Shown: piece by piece, positions 6,746 to 16,216 of the stretch
Layout: each line of letters opens with the position of its first letter
Numbering within the stretch: the first letter of the stretch is position 1
Assembly: GCF_003386235.1 (NCBI RefSeq)
Contig: NZ_QRDZ01000035.1
Coordinates: 1 to 64,000 of the forward strand
Direction of reading: 5' to 3'
DNA length: 64,000 nucleotides
From: Cohnella phaseoli
GTDB lineage: Bacteria; Bacillota; Bacilli; Paenibacillales; Paenibacillaceae
Program-made: the position numbers and the translations under genes
Notes under the pieces: model-generated
Databases searched by the model: none
What the model was told of the DNA's origin: nothing
What the model saw: the letters and a program-made list of their open reading frames with translations, nothing else

Positions 6746-7030
6746 AAACTTATGTGTGCAAATAGATATATCCGCGTAAAAGTGCAATTTCTAGATAATT
6801 GGAGACGTTGCGGGTCATGATTAGGTCTACGGGGGGGATATACACCTCCCACTATCAATTATCTTAAGCAATCCTGTTTATGAGACAGACACAGCCGGAG
6901 AAGACCAGTAGCATACGGATCCGCTTCGGTTTTTTATTACATTGGCTCGACGGCAAGCAAAGGGTTATACTTGTACTATAATGTTGAACTAAGGGCATAT
7001 CGACTACATCTGAAAGAGGAACAAACTTCT

Positions 7031-8344
7031 ATGCATCATAAGTTGTTAATTATCGGTGCAGGGGCTGCGGGACTGGTAGCCGCCGTTACTGCGAAGGACC
7101 AAGGCATCGACGCCGCGATTCTAGAGAGAAACGACCGAATTGGGAAAAAAATATTAATGACGGGCGATGGCCGCTGTAATATTACCAATGAATCTACTGC
7201 GACGGGGGCAGAGGACGAATTGGCCGCCTTATCGGGCAAGTTCCATAGTAATCAGGCTGGATTTCCAGTGTCAGTACTGAAGCAATTGGGCATCCGTCAA
7301 ACCATCGATTTCTTCTCTGGGCTCGGGCTTCCGCTCACCAAGTTGAAGGAAGGAATGATGTATCCCATGTCGCTGCAGGCTGCATCGGTATTGGATATTT
7401 TTCAGCTTGCGCTGGAGGATCGGGATGTTCCTGTGTACTTCAATACGATAGTGGAGGATGTTATCGTCAGGGCGGAGCATCCGCGTTTTACGGTCGTATG
7501 CAAAGTGGTGACGGAGGAAGTAGAGGAGCAGGCGGTTTACACGAGCGACTATTTGTTTCTCTGTACGGGCGGCCTTACCGCTCCGAGTTCGGGAACCGAT
7601 GGTTCAGGTTATACGCTTGCCGAGCGTTTGGGGCATACCTTGATCGACCCGGTGCCCGCGATTGTGCAGTTGAAGGTGCAATATGCGAATATGAAGCAGT
7701 TGTCTGGCATTAAACTGCAGGGCAAAGCTCATATTCAAGTCAACGGGGAAGTCGTTCGCAGCGAATCGGGTGAAATTCATTTCTCGGAATCCGGCTTATC
7801 CGGACCTCCCGTTCTCCAGCTAGGCCGGAATGCTGCGTATCATCTCGCGAGAAGAGATGCTGTGTCTGTAATCGTTGATTTGATGCCGGGCCGCACGGAA
7901 GAGGAGCTCGTCGATTTTCTAGAGATTCACTGGGGGATCTTCGGACATCGGACGGTTGTGGATTCCTTTATCGGTATCTTTCATAAGAAGCTGGTTCCTG
8001 TCTTGCTGAAGGAGGCTGGGATCGACCAGCAGCCTTATCTGCTATGCCAGGACCTGTCGTGGAAGACGAAGAAAAAGTTTTATCGAATCTTGAAGCATTG
8101 GGAATTTATAGTGACCGATACGAACGGCTTCGCGAATGCGCATGCGACGGCCGGCGGCATTGATACAACAGAGCTAATCGAAGGAACGTTGGAATCTAAG
8201 CTGGTGCCTGGGCTTTATTTGGCTGGCGAGGTGATGGACGTTGACGGGGATTTTGGCGGGTATAACCTGCAATGGGCTTGGAGCTCTGGCTACGTGGCTG
8301 CGATAGCGCTCGCTAAACAAATTTCGGAAGGGAAAAACAAGTGA
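7031..8344 (+). CDS. HI0933-family NAD(P)/FAD-dependent oxidoreductase, copy 1
   Basis: The N-terminal FAD motif is IIGAGAAGLVAAVTAKDQG (about residues 6-24), followed by the family's signature IGKKILMTGDGRCNITN (about 39-55), then a C-terminal end with GLYLAGEVMDVDGDFGGYNLQWAWSSG split around GEVMDVDGD (about 398-406) and GGYNLQWAWSSG. This is the HI0933/YhiN (BaiN-like) flavoprotein family, whose members reduce or oxidise diverse small substrates; the substrate here is not deducible. I use ATG 7031, preceded by AGAGGA at 10 bases, instead of the longer frame from 6971. Its stop overlaps the start of the next gene by four bases. Confidence 0.82.
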   Translation: MHHKLLIIGAGAAGLVAAVTAKDQGIDAAILERNDRIGKKILMTGDGRCNITNESTATGAEDELAALSGKFHSNQAGFPVSVLKQLGIRQTIDFFSGLGLPLTKLKEGMMYPMSLQAASVLDIFQLALEDRDVPVYFNTIVEDVIVRAEHPRFTVVCKVVTEEVEEQAVYTSDYLFLCTGGLTAPSSGTDGSGYTLAERLGHTLIDPVPAIVQLKVQYANMKQLSGIKLQGKAHIQVNGEVVRSESGEIHFSESGLSGPPVLQLGRNAAYHLARRDAVSVIVDLMPGRTEEELVDFLEIHWGIFGHRTVVDSFIGIFHKKLVPVLLKEAGIDQQPYLLCQDLSWKTKKKFYRILKHWEFIVTDTNGFANAHATAGGIDTTELIEGTLESKLVPGLYLAGEVMDVDGDFGGYNLQWAWSSGYVAAIALAKQISEGKNK

Positions 8345-9648
8345 AACAAACTTCTCAGCATCATCAACTCATCATTATCGGCGCCGGCGGTTCCGGTTTA
8401 ACGGCTGCGGTTACTGCACGGGACTTGGGCATTGATGCCGCGATTATTGAAAGCAACGACCGGATTGGAAAAAAGGTATTAACGACGGGCAATGGGCGCT
8501 GTAACATTACGAACGAATCGACTGCAACGGGGACAGATGAAGCGGTGGCTCTGGCTCGTAAATATCACAGTAATCAAGGGGCATTTCCGCTGCCTGTGCT
8601 GCAGCAATTCGGGGTCCGGCAAGCGATCGATTTCTTTGCTACGCTTGGGCTGCCGTTGATTAGCTTGGAGGATGGCCGGATGTATCCGATGTCGCTGCAG
8701 GCTGCAGCGGTTTTGGAGATTTTTAAGCTTGCGTTAGAGGATAGGAACGTTCCCGTCTATTTCCAAACCAAAGTGCTGGATGTTACCTATTCGCCGAACC
8801 ATCCGCGCTTTACGCTTCAATGCCAGACAGAGAATGAGGAGCAGGTGGTTTATACCAGCGAATACCTCTTTTTATGTACGGGTGGCCTCACTGCTCCGAA
8901 AACAGGAACGGACGGCTCCGGTTATGTGCTTGCCGAGCGTCTGGGACATACGCGAATCTACCCTGTGCCTGGGATTGTGCAGTTGAAGCTGGATTATCCG
9001 TATTTAAAGGAACTGTCAGGCATCAAGTTCGAGGGAATGGGACGTATCCTCGTCAGAGATGAAGTCATCCGCAGTGAATATGGCGAAATTCTTTTTACGG
9101 ACTATGGCATCTCTGGCCCTCCGATTCTCCAGCTAAGCCGAAAGGCTGCCTATCAGCTCGCGAAAGAGGAAGAGGTGATCTTAGCGGTTGATCTGATGTC
9201 GGGACGTACCGAGGAGGAGCTCGTAGATTTTCTGGAGACTCACTGGGGGATTTTTGGACATCGGACGGTTGCGGACTCTCTTGCGGGTATTCTAAACAAG
9301 AAGCTGATTCCTGTTCTCCTGAAGGAGGCGGGTATCGACGAGCAGTTGCACCTGCTTTGCCAGGATCTGACATGGAAGATGAAGAAGGAGTTTTATCGAC
9401 TCTTGAAGCGTTGGGAATTTAAAGTGACCGATACGAACGGCTTCACGCATGCGCAGACGACAGCAGGCGGCATCGATACGGAGGAGTTAACAACAGGAAC
9501 ACTCGAATCCAAGCTCGTACCTGGGCTCTATTTGGCTGGCGAAGTGATGGATGTGGATGGGGATTGCGGCGGCTATAACCTGCAGTGGGCCTGGAGCTCC
9601 GGTCATGTTGCCGCGAGGGCGCTTGCCAAACATCTTTCCGGTGGCTGA
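8341..9648 (+). CDS. HI0933-family NAD(P)/FAD-dependent oxidoreductase, copy 2
   Basis: A close paralogue of the preceding gene (same motifs: IIGAGGSGLTAAVTARDLG, IGKKVLTTGNGRCNITN, GEVMDVDGDCGGYNLQWAW) that begins with GTG inside the GTGA overlap of the previous stop, so the two are translationally coupled. Identity is high over the full length by eye, which points to a tandem duplication. The overlap suggests both products are needed in similar amounts, perhaps as a heteromer; that is inference. An intrinsic terminator follows the stop. Confidence 0.82.
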   Translation: MKQTSQHHQLIIIGAGGSGLTAAVTARDLGIDAAIIESNDRIGKKVLTTGNGRCNITNESTATGTDEAVALARKYHSNQGAFPLPVLQQFGVRQAIDFFATLGLPLISLEDGRMYPMSLQAAAVLEIFKLALEDRNVPVYFQTKVLDVTYSPNHPRFTLQCQTENEEQVVYTSEYLFLCTGGLTAPKTGTDGSGYVLAERLGHTRIYPVPGIVQLKLDYPYLKELSGIKFEGMGRILVRDEVIRSEYGEILFTDYGISGPPILQLSRKAAYQLAKEEEVILAVDLMSGRTEEELVDFLETHWGIFGHRTVADSLAGILNKKLIPVLLKEAGIDEQLHLLCQDLTWKMKKEFYRLLKRWEFKVTDTNGFTHAQTTAGGIDTEELTTGTLESKLVPGLYLAGEVMDVDGDCGGYNLQWAWSSGHVAARALAKHLSGG

Positions 9649-9674
9649 GAAGCGAAAATATAACGAAATAACGG

Positions 9675-9713
9675 CCTTTGTCCTGAATTCATTCAGACAA
9701 AGGTCTTTTTTTG
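9675..9713 (+). terminator. terminator of the flavoprotein pair
   Basis: CCTTTGTC, a 13-base loop, GACAAAGG and TCTTTTTTT: a clear intrinsic terminator 26 bases after the stop. Confidence 0.85.
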
Positions 9714-9838
9714 CAGCCGTGAGAGAGGGGGGCCAAGATACTTTTTACAAAACACTTCATCACTTCAGGATGTAAGTTTACAGTTCGCCTCCATACTGGT
9801 ATCGATACCATACTGCTTTTGGAGAGGATTACGACAAT

Positions 9839-12625
9839 ATGAACAGCAAGCTGAAGAAATTATTTTGCACCTCGTTCGCCTTTTTAACACTTGCCCAGAG
9901 CGCGGCGATGACGTCTGCAGCAGATTATACGCCCGCAGCTAATTCTACCGGGAGATGGATGTCGGGCGAGTACCATACTCATACCGTACAATCGGCTGAT
10001 GCTTCCGAGTCTTTTATGAAATTGGAAAATGTACTCGATGCCGCCTTCCGAGAGGATATTGACAACAAGCCAGCCGAAACGGTCACTTCGCTGGTTTACG
10101 GCGATCCTTTCGACTATATCGTTCTCGCAGATCATCTGCGCGACTCGCCGCGAGACCCGGATGGCAACAACAAGGCCACTGCGCGTTGGGAGGCGATTAA
10201 AGATCAACAGGATAAAATTAAAGCGCTCCAGGCCGCCGGCAAGTATCAAGGCAAATTCATTTACTCCGGCTTTGAATGGGATATGATGGGATTGGATCAC
10301 GGGTCTGTCGGCATTATCGATTCCATGAGCGATGAAGTGCCCATCGATGCGATTCATCAATTCGTGTGGTTGTACAGCTACGATACGGCTCCAGGCATGT
10401 TTCATGCCAATGAGGCCGAGCTTTGGGGACCAAGGCCGGACAAGAATACGTTGAAGCCTGATAAAAATAAAACCCTTGAAGCCATTAACTGGCTGAAAAC
10501 GAATTATCCGGAGAGCTATGTGCTGCTTAACCATCCGTCCAGACATAACGGCGACAGCTCGGGTGTGGTCACAATCGAAGACATTCGCAAGATGAACGAT
10601 GCTGCTCCCGACATTGTATTTGGCATGGAAGGGTTGCCGGGCAACCAGATGGCAGCCAGTAAGAACAGAGCGGAATTAGCCGACATCTACGGCGGAGCTG
10701 ACGTCATGGTCGGCAAGATCGGCGGAATGTGGGATGCTTTGCTTGGCGAAGGCCGCCGCTTCTGGAACTTCACCAATTCCGACTTTCATTTTAAAGTGAG
10801 CAGCAATCGAAGTTATTCAAGCGGGTACTGGCCGAGCGAGTATTCGAGAAACATGACTTGGGTCGAGGGTAATACCTTTAAAGACGTCGTAGAGGGGATG
10901 CGTTCAGGGAAGTCCTATGCTGTGTATGGCGATCTCATCCATGCGCTTGATTTTAAGGCAAGCGGGAATGGCAATCAGGCTGAGATGGGCGAGAACCTGC
11001 AGGTAACCGAAGGGGATCTGACAACGATCAGCATTCGCTTCAAGAGCCCGGAGCGCAACAACTATGCGCCGATTAGCCCTCATCCTACCTCTGTCACAAA
11101 TGAGGTCAAAGTCGATCATGTCGATCTAATCTCCGGAGAAGTGACCGGCAAGCTTGAAGAAAGTCAATATGCCAGCAACACGACCAATGCCACGACGCAG
11201 GTCGTTAAAAGGTTTACGGAAGCCGATTGGGGACAACCGGATGCGGAGGGTTATTACACGGTTTCCTACAAGGTTCCTGCGGACAAAAGCCGTTACTACC
11301 GTCTGCGCGGAACGAACCTCGGCACGGATGTTGCAGGCTTTACGGCTAACGGCGAGCCCTTGCAGGATGAATCATTTGATTACAGCGGCAGTGTAACTCC
11401 GGAACAGAACGAAGAGCGTTTTAACAATATTAATGATCGCAACTATACAGGTTTGTGGTTTTATTCCAATCCGATCTTTGTTGGTGTGGCTGCATATAGC
11501 GACGAGCAGGCCATTGCCGATACGATTGCGAATGTAACGTCAACGCTGGGCGATACGAGTGCGATTGTTGCGAACGTCCCGCTCCCTGCCGAAGGGGTGC
11601 ATGGCGTCCGAATCGAATGGAAGAGCAGCAACGAGAATGTTATTCGCATCGACAACAACATGGCAATCGTTACACGCCCATCTTCAGGCTCGAGCAATGC
11701 CAATGTCACGCTGACTGCAACGGTATCTCGCGGCGACCATAGCCAGGACAAACCGTATACTGTCATCGTAAAAGCTTACCCTTCCGGCGGCACGCCAGGC
11801 AACGGTTCATCAGGCGGCGGTGGCGGCAACGCCAGTAAACCGAATGTATCCGTCACTGGCGCTGGAGGAACGGCAGTTGTCGATTCCAATGGCCATGTTA
11901 CGATAACGCCAGATCAAGGTTATAAGGTTAAAGAGGTTACGATTAATGGTGTATCCAAGGGCGCGCTCACGCAATTGACGGGGGTGAAATCTACCGATCA
12001 AGTTGTTGTAACCTTCGAGAAGATTTCGGAACAGCCTGAGAAACCAACCGAGCCGACAAAACCGACAGAGCCGTCTACACCTACATTTAATGATATTTCG
12101 AAACATTGGGCGGCTTCATCCATCAACTACGTTGTGGAGCATGCTTTGTTCACCGGAACGGCTGCAAATACATTCAGCCCGGACGCAACGATGACTCGCG
12201 GCATGCTGGTCACGATCATGCACCGCTTGGCTGGCAAACCTGAAGCAGGGACCCATCGCTTCCAAGATGTGAAAGCGAATGACTATTACAAAGAGGCAGT
12301 CGCTTGGGCCAGCCAGAATAACATCGTGAATGGGATTGATCCAACCCGCTTTGCTCCAAATCAATCGATTACTCGGGAACAGCTTGCGCAGATCCTTTAC
12401 AAATATGCCAAAGCAAACAAGCTGAATGTCAGCGCGAATCAGTCGCTAGCGGCTTTCACAGATGAGAAAAAAATCTCTAAGTGGGCAGTAGATGCGATGA
12501 AATGGACCGTTAGCAACGAATTGCTTTCCGGCAAAGGGAACGGCAGCCTTGATCCCAAAGGTGCGGCATCTCGTGCTGAAGTTGCCACCATCATTCATCG
12601 ATTTATGGTTAGTTTTAACTTGTAA
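9839..12625 (+). CDS. SLH-anchored secreted PHP-domain (phosphoesterase-like) protein
   Basis: A 928-residue exported protein. The signal peptide covers about residues 1-27 (KKLFCTSFAFLTLAQSAAMTSAA). The catalytic part shows GEYHTHT (about 43-49) and DYIVLADH (about 92-99), the metal-binding histidine motifs of PHP-type phosphoesterases, plus LLNHPSRH and TNSDFHF farther on. A bacterial Ig-like domain of the 'atrophied' type follows (about 560-645, RIEWKSSNENVIRI), then a Gly/Ser linker, a small repeat domain (TPDQGYKVKEVTINGVS), a Pro/Thr linker (EPTKPTEP) and three SLH domains (about 750-928). It should sit on the cell wall bound to pyruvylated polymer. Surface phosphate-ester cleavage is likely; the substrate is unknown. 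Confidence 0.8.
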   Translation: MNSKLKKLFCTSFAFLTLAQSAAMTSAADYTPAANSTGRWMSGEYHTHTVQSADASESFMKLENVLDAAFREDIDNKPAETVTSLVYGDPFDYIVLADHLRDSPRDPDGNNKATARWEAIKDQQDKIKALQAAGKYQGKFIYSGFEWDMMGLDHGSVGIIDSMSDEVPIDAIHQFVWLYSYDTAPGMFHANEAELWGPRPDKNTLKPDKNKTLEAINWLKTNYPESYVLLNHPSRHNGDSSGVVTIEDIRKMNDAAPDIVFGMEGLPGNQMAASKNRAELADIYGGADVMVGKIGGMWDALLGEGRRFWNFTNSDFHFKVSSNRSYSSGYWPSEYSRNMTWVEGNTFKDVVEGMRSGKSYAVYGDLIHALDFKASGNGNQAEMGENLQVTEGDLTTISIRFKSPERNNYAPISPHPTSVTNEVKVDHVDLISGEVTGKLEESQYASNTTNATTQVVKRFTEADWGQPDAEGYYTVSYKVPADKSRYYRLRGTNLGTDVAGFTANGEPLQDESFDYSGSVTPEQNEERFNNINDRNYTGLWFYSNPIFVGVAAYSDEQAIADTIANVTSTLGDTSAIVANVPLPAEGVHGVRIEWKSSNENVIRIDNNMAIVTRPSSGSSNANVTLTATVSRGDHSQDKPYTVIVKAYPSGGTPGNGSSGGGGGNASKPNVSVTGAGGTAVVDSNGHVTITPDQGYKVKEVTINGVSKGALTQLTGVKSTDQVVVTFEKISEQPEKPTEPTKPTEPSTPTFNDISKHWAASSINYVVEHALFTGTAANTFSPDATMTRGMLVTIMHRLAGKPEAGTHRFQDVKANDYYKEAVAWASQNNIVNGIDPTRFAPNQSITREQLAQILYKYAKANKLNVSANQSLAAFTDEKKISKWAVDAMKWTVSNELLSGKGNGSLDPKGAASRAEVATIIHRFMVSFNL

Positions 12626-12642
12626 TTCAAAGTAAATTCGAA

Positions 12643-12718
12643 ACGGACGTCCCCCATTAGAATGATCGGTTGGCCAAACCTTGTGTTGGGTCAACCTGAC
12701 CTATAGGGGGACGTCCGT
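12643..12718. repeat. 76-bp inverted repeat between convergent genes
   Basis: ACGGACGTCCCCC at 12643-12655 is repeated as its exact complement at 12706-12718. The inner sequence continues to pair imperfectly (GGTTGGCC / GGGTCAACC). It lies 18 bases past one stop and 14 bases before another on the opposite strand, so it may serve as a bidirectional terminator, but the perfect 13-bp ends also resemble a short MITE-like element. Confidence 0.55.
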
Positions 12719-12731
12719 GGTTATTCCGATA

Positions 12732-13340
12732 TCATTGAGCCATCGGAGTTTTCATATTATCCAGCAGCATTCTTCGTAATCGATTTCTCTTCTGAACTTC
12801 TTTCTTACATTGATGCCAGAAGGCTTCAACCTCGTCTACTTTTCGCACATTATTAATATTGAGCCATAAAACCGGCAGATCGTCGCCTTCCCATACAAGT
12901 TTTGCTTTATGGAACAGGTCCCCTCTAAAAGTTTTGATCCTAAGACTTTTCCTTCTCCTGTTATAGCTAGCTATTTTATTCATCACATTAATGTTGTAGT
13001 AGGTTTCCGTTTCCTTCTCTTCCGAGTAATTGAAATGATCGCCGCAACATTCACAATGGATTTCGATACCGTGCCAGTCCTTGTCAGAGATACTATGTCG
13101 GAATTGATAGCGCATCCTGCAATTTGGACATTCTGTCGCTCCGGTTAGTACGTGTTCGAAAGTTGCGATAGTGAAAGAAACTGCCGGGTTCTTTATCGTC
13201 ATATCCTCTTCAGTCTCTCGTAAGTAAGCAAAGATAATCTTATAGAGTTTGAAGAAGGAGCCGTTCTCAAACGTCCTCTTGGCAAGATTCGCGAATTGTA
13301 ACACTGCATTATTCACTTCTTCGTTACAGAGCCCATTCAT
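12732..13340 (-). CDS. hypothetical protein with Zn-ribbon-like cysteines
   Basis: A 202-residue cytosolic protein that I cannot assign. The middle holds two cysteine knuckles, CPNC (about residue 72) and CECC (about 97), spaced like a zinc ribbon. The C-terminal third is strongly basic (YNRRRKSLRIKTFRGD, KKEVQKRNRLRR), which would fit nucleic-acid contact. GAGGAGG ahead of ATG 13340 gives a firm start. It is divergent from the SEC-C protein gene at 13643 and convergent with the PHP-SLH gene. Confidence 0.6.
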   Translation of the reverse strand: MNGLCNEEVNNAVLQFANLAKRTFENGSFFKLYKIIFAYLRETEEDMTIKNPAVSFTIATFEHVLTGATECPNCRMRYQFRHSISDKDWHGIEIHCECCGDHFNYSEEKETETYYNINVMNKIASYNRRRKSLRIKTFRGDLFHKAKLVWEGDDLPVLWLNINNVRKVDEVEAFWHQCKKEVQKRNRLRRMLLDNMKTPMAQ

Positions 13341-13642
13341 TTTATAGCCTCCTCAATTAAGTTTTGGCTTACACTACCTCTGTTGTCAGCTCGTATAGCA
13401 GTTGAACAAAATGCAGTAGATGAAAAAAAGAATGAATACCCTCGTTTCTTATTACTCTAAGTACTTGGTTAATGAAACTTGATTTGGGAATATTGTTCTT
13501 CAAAAAACTTCGAGCCATTCAATGGGATCGCGTGATTATGTATGGTGTATACACTAGGTACCTATTTTGATACGCTGGAGGTGACGTATACAGAATGCCG
13601 GTAGATCAGAACAGCATAAAAATGACTAGAGGAGTATGGAAT

Positions 13643-15013
13643 ATGGTAGGAAGAAACGACCCTTGCCCTTGTGGAAGCGGGAAAAAGTATAAGCAATGCT
13701 GTTTGTCGAAGCAGTCTGAAGATCAGGCGGAGCAGGCGAAGGCGCGGGCCTTTTTTGATCAGAAATTCAAATTGACAACAGACTTGTATTCCTTTCTGGC
13801 TCAGAAGAATGGTGGAGAGTGGGCTTTTGATTCTCAGAAAATTAAATCCTTCGATTCTGATTTAGGCTCTATTCGAGAAGGGGCCGGAAACGTGTGGGCA
13901 TTTTTCTTTCGCGAGTATGATAACGGAAAACATGGAATTGACTGGTTTGTGGAAGAAAGAGGCAAGAGGTATTCCATGCAAGAACAGGAAATGCTTGAAA
14001 GATGGAGAACAATGAAGATTTCGTGTTTTCAGTTGGTCGATATGTATGAGAAAGGCACGATTATTGAGGACATATGGTCTGGTGAGAGGTATCGAATGCC
14101 CTACTGCGAAACGATGGGTAAGCTTCCTCCGTGGTCTGTTGCTGTCGGCATGATTGAGCCGTATTTCGAGGGCTGGTGTATTCATGGGTCTTTCATCTGG
14201 AGCCATCCGATTGTTAAATCGGAGGTAATGGCCCGGGTACAGCAACTACAAGAAGAAACTGTGCAGGCTTCCGGAAGGAAGCTGCCGTTGACCGATATCA
14301 TAGCTGCCAACTACCCTGAAATAATTAGTATGTGCCATAGAATTAATCATAGCAATGACGGTTCTGTTAAGAATCCAAAAGATATGCGGGAGTACATCTA
14401 TGTAACGCGCGAGTATACTTGTGAGGATCCCGAAATGTTGGCGGATATGTTGTTGGATAAAGAGGATGGTTATATTTTGTCGCCCGGGACCGATCCCGCA
14501 GCAGATAAAATCGTGATTTGTCGGGCAGAGAAGCTGGACCATATACTAAATTCCATACCGGTAGATCGTAGAGAACGGATTAGGTTGAATGAGATTCAGC
14601 TATCGACTGATCTGGGAAATATTACGATGCATAAGCAAAATGTAACTGTTTCCGGGTGGGAGAACAGCGAACTGTTGGCAACATTGGATCTGTTGGAATC
14701 GAAGTGGGCTTTAACTGTCGGTCTGACTCGAATCGATGAACGAAGAGAAGCTCATCAATACCCCCAAGAGGTGATTATTAATAGATTTAATATAGTCACA
14801 GACAAGAAGCTCTCCCAGCAGGAGGTTTTTGCATATAGCTGTCTCCCCCAACTCTTGCAAACGATTCAGAAGGAGCAGAAGAAATACCCTATGAAGAGTA
14901 TCGAAATGCTCGTAAGGAAAAAGGAATATGAGCAATATCGCGTCAATCCGAATATGTCGGCTTTGAATCTTTTGCGCATAGCGCTGGGGTTGCCTGAGAG
15001 TCCGTTTGCATGA
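13643..15013 (+). CDS. SEC-C metal-binding domain protein
   Basis: The N-terminus is VGRNDPCPCGSGKKYKQCC, the SEC-C zinc-binding motif first known from the tail of SecA. The remaining about 430 residues do not match a family I recognise. Most SEC-C proteins of this kind begin at or near MVGRNDPC, so I take ATG 13643 with AGAGGAG ten bases upstream; ATG 13595 with GGAGGTGA is an equally possible start. The gene has its own promoter region and a strong terminator at 15077. Confidence 0.72.
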   Translation: MVGRNDPCPCGSGKKYKQCCLSKQSEDQAEQAKARAFFDQKFKLTTDLYSFLAQKNGGEWAFDSQKIKSFDSDLGSIREGAGNVWAFFFREYDNGKHGIDWFVEERGKRYSMQEQEMLERWRTMKISCFQLVDMYEKGTIIEDIWSGERYRMPYCETMGKLPPWSVAVGMIEPYFEGWCIHGSFIWSHPIVKSEVMARVQQLQEETVQASGRKLPLTDIIAANYPEIISMCHRINHSNDGSVKNPKDMREYIYVTREYTCEDPEMLADMLLDKEDGYILSPGTDPAADKIVICRAEKLDHILNSIPVDRRERIRLNEIQLSTDLGNITMHKQNVTVSGWENSELLATLDLLESKWALTVGLTRIDERREAHQYPQEVIINRFNIVTDKKLSQQEVFAYSCLPQLLQTIQKEQKKYPMKSIEMLVRKKEYEQYRVNPNMSALNLLRIALGLPESPFA

Positions 15014-15076
15014 GTTTATGGATTTTTTCTATATTAGGCTTTATTAATCAATTGATGATCGATGGGTGTTGTGCGT

Positions 15077-15119
15077 GCATCTATCTCCTTCCAATGCCAG
15101 GAGATAGATGCTTCCTTTT
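15077..15119 (+). terminator. strong terminator after the SEC-C gene
   Basis: GCATCTATCTCCT and its exact complement AGGAGATAGATGC enclose a 9-base loop, with TTCCTTTTTT behind. Confidence 0.85.
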
Positions 15120-15174
15120 TTCCTCGACATTTAGCTTCGATAGGAGTTGTTCGCGCTCTTGAACTAATCTCCCG

Positions 15175-15648
15175 TCATCTTGCGGATTCTTCGCAAAAAT
15201 CAGAAATGGTTTTGTTATTGGTGATTTGAATGAGAAGGTCGAAAAAATGCTTCCGCTGTTCTGCCGAAAGGTTCTCCAGCACGCTGTCTGCGATTTTATC
15301 CTGGTAAGCAAGCGCCTGCTCAATAGTGGACTGAGCAAGCTCTGTAAGCTCGATTAGCGTAGCTCGCCGGTCAGTGGGGTCGGGAAGACGAATGAGAAGT
15401 TTGTCTTGTTCAAGTGCGTCGACAAAATCGGTAACGGTGCGCGCTTTAATCCCTAATTTAACAGCTAGCTCATTCATGCGAATTTTGCCGGCTTCGGCAA
15501 CGGTGGAAAGGAGACGTAACCTAGGACCCGTGAGGTGGTAAGGTGTGTTAAGGGCTGCCAGCTGAGCCTGAAACTCCGTTCTAATGTAGGTGGATGATCT
15601 CATTAATACGTGGATGACGTCGATCGCCTTGGGTTGATCCGAGTTCAT
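15175..15648 (-). CDS. MarR-family transcriptional regulator
   Basis: A 157-residue winged-helix repressor. The DNA-recognition part is IRMNELAVKLGIKARTVTDFVDALE (shown as IRMNELAVKLGIKARTV and DFVDALE, about residues 55-80), followed by the wing with DPTDRRATLIELTE (about 90-103). AAGGAGG lies 10 bases before ATG 15648. It is transcribed away from the DoxX and MFS genes, with a dyad between them, the common arrangement for a MarR repressor controlling a neighbouring efflux cluster. Confidence 0.85.
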   Translation of the reverse strand: MNSDQPKAIDVIHVLMRSSTYIRTEFQAQLAALNTPYHLTGPRLRLLSTVAEAGKIRMNELAVKLGIKARTVTDFVDALEQDKLLIRLPDPTDRRATLIELTELAQSTIEQALAYQDKIADSVLENLSAEQRKHFFDLLIQITNNKTISDFCEESAR

Positions 15649-15686
15649 GTGCGGAATACCTCCTTGACATTCTAAACTTATTTTTA

Positions 15687-15708
15687 TATTCTCAATTTCA
15701 TGAGTATA
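15687..15708. promoter_or_regulatory. candidate MarR operator
   Basis: TATTCTCA-N6-TGAGTATA is a 22-bp dyad (7 of 8 positions pair) in the marR-doxX intergenic region. It overlaps a TATAAT at 15705-15710 that would be the -10 box for doxX. Binding there would block both directions. Confidence 0.45.
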
Positions 15709-15807
15709 ATTAATATGTGTGAACTCTTAGTGAGTTACCTCTCTTTATTGTGCTCCGGCTTGTGAATGAACAACAAGGTTTTGAAAAGACAATAAGGAGG
15801 GTTTTAC

Positions 15808-16173
15808 ATGGATATTGTAGCCATAGTCCTGCAATGTTTATTGGCTTTCGCTTTTTTCTTCTCGGGAGTTTCTAAAATTGCAGGAGCCAAAATGCAAGTT
15901 GATACTTTTATGCACTTAGGATTGCCCCAATGGTTCAGAGTTGCAACGGGTTTTATCGCTTTGGCAGGCGTTGTCGGTTTGATTATTGGTTTTTGGAACG
16001 AGGGAATACTTGCGACCGCTGCATTATGGCTTGCTTGCATTATGCTTGGAGCGGTATTGTTCCATATTCGTTCTAAAGATCCAATAGCTAAAATATTTCC
16101 GGCGGCCATGCTTATGATTTTAACGCTAGCTCTTGCAGGTCTTCATTTTTCTGCGCTGACCGATATTATGTAA
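15808..16173 (+). CDS. DoxX-family membrane protein
   Basis: A 121-residue protein with four membrane segments, the size and pattern of DoxX-like proteins (VLQCLLAFAFFFSGVSKIAG at the start, then VATGFIALAGVVGLIIGFW, an AALWLACIMLGAVLFHI segment and MLMILTLALAGLHF). In other bacteria DoxX partners take part in thiol-stress or quinone-linked redox reactions. GGAGGG lies 8 bases before ATG 15808. The neighbours (MarR regulator, MFS exporter) suggest an inducible response to a toxic small molecule, perhaps quinone-like. Confidence 0.8.
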   Translation: MDIVAIVLQCLLAFAFFFSGVSKIAGAKMQVDTFMHLGLPQWFRVATGFIALAGVVGLIIGFWNEGILATAALWLACIMLGAVLFHIRSKDPIAKIFPAAMLMILTLALAGLHFSALTDIM

Positions 16174-16216
16174 AGCCTATTCTATAGACTAATCGGTTCA
16201 AAGTAAATTATATAAC

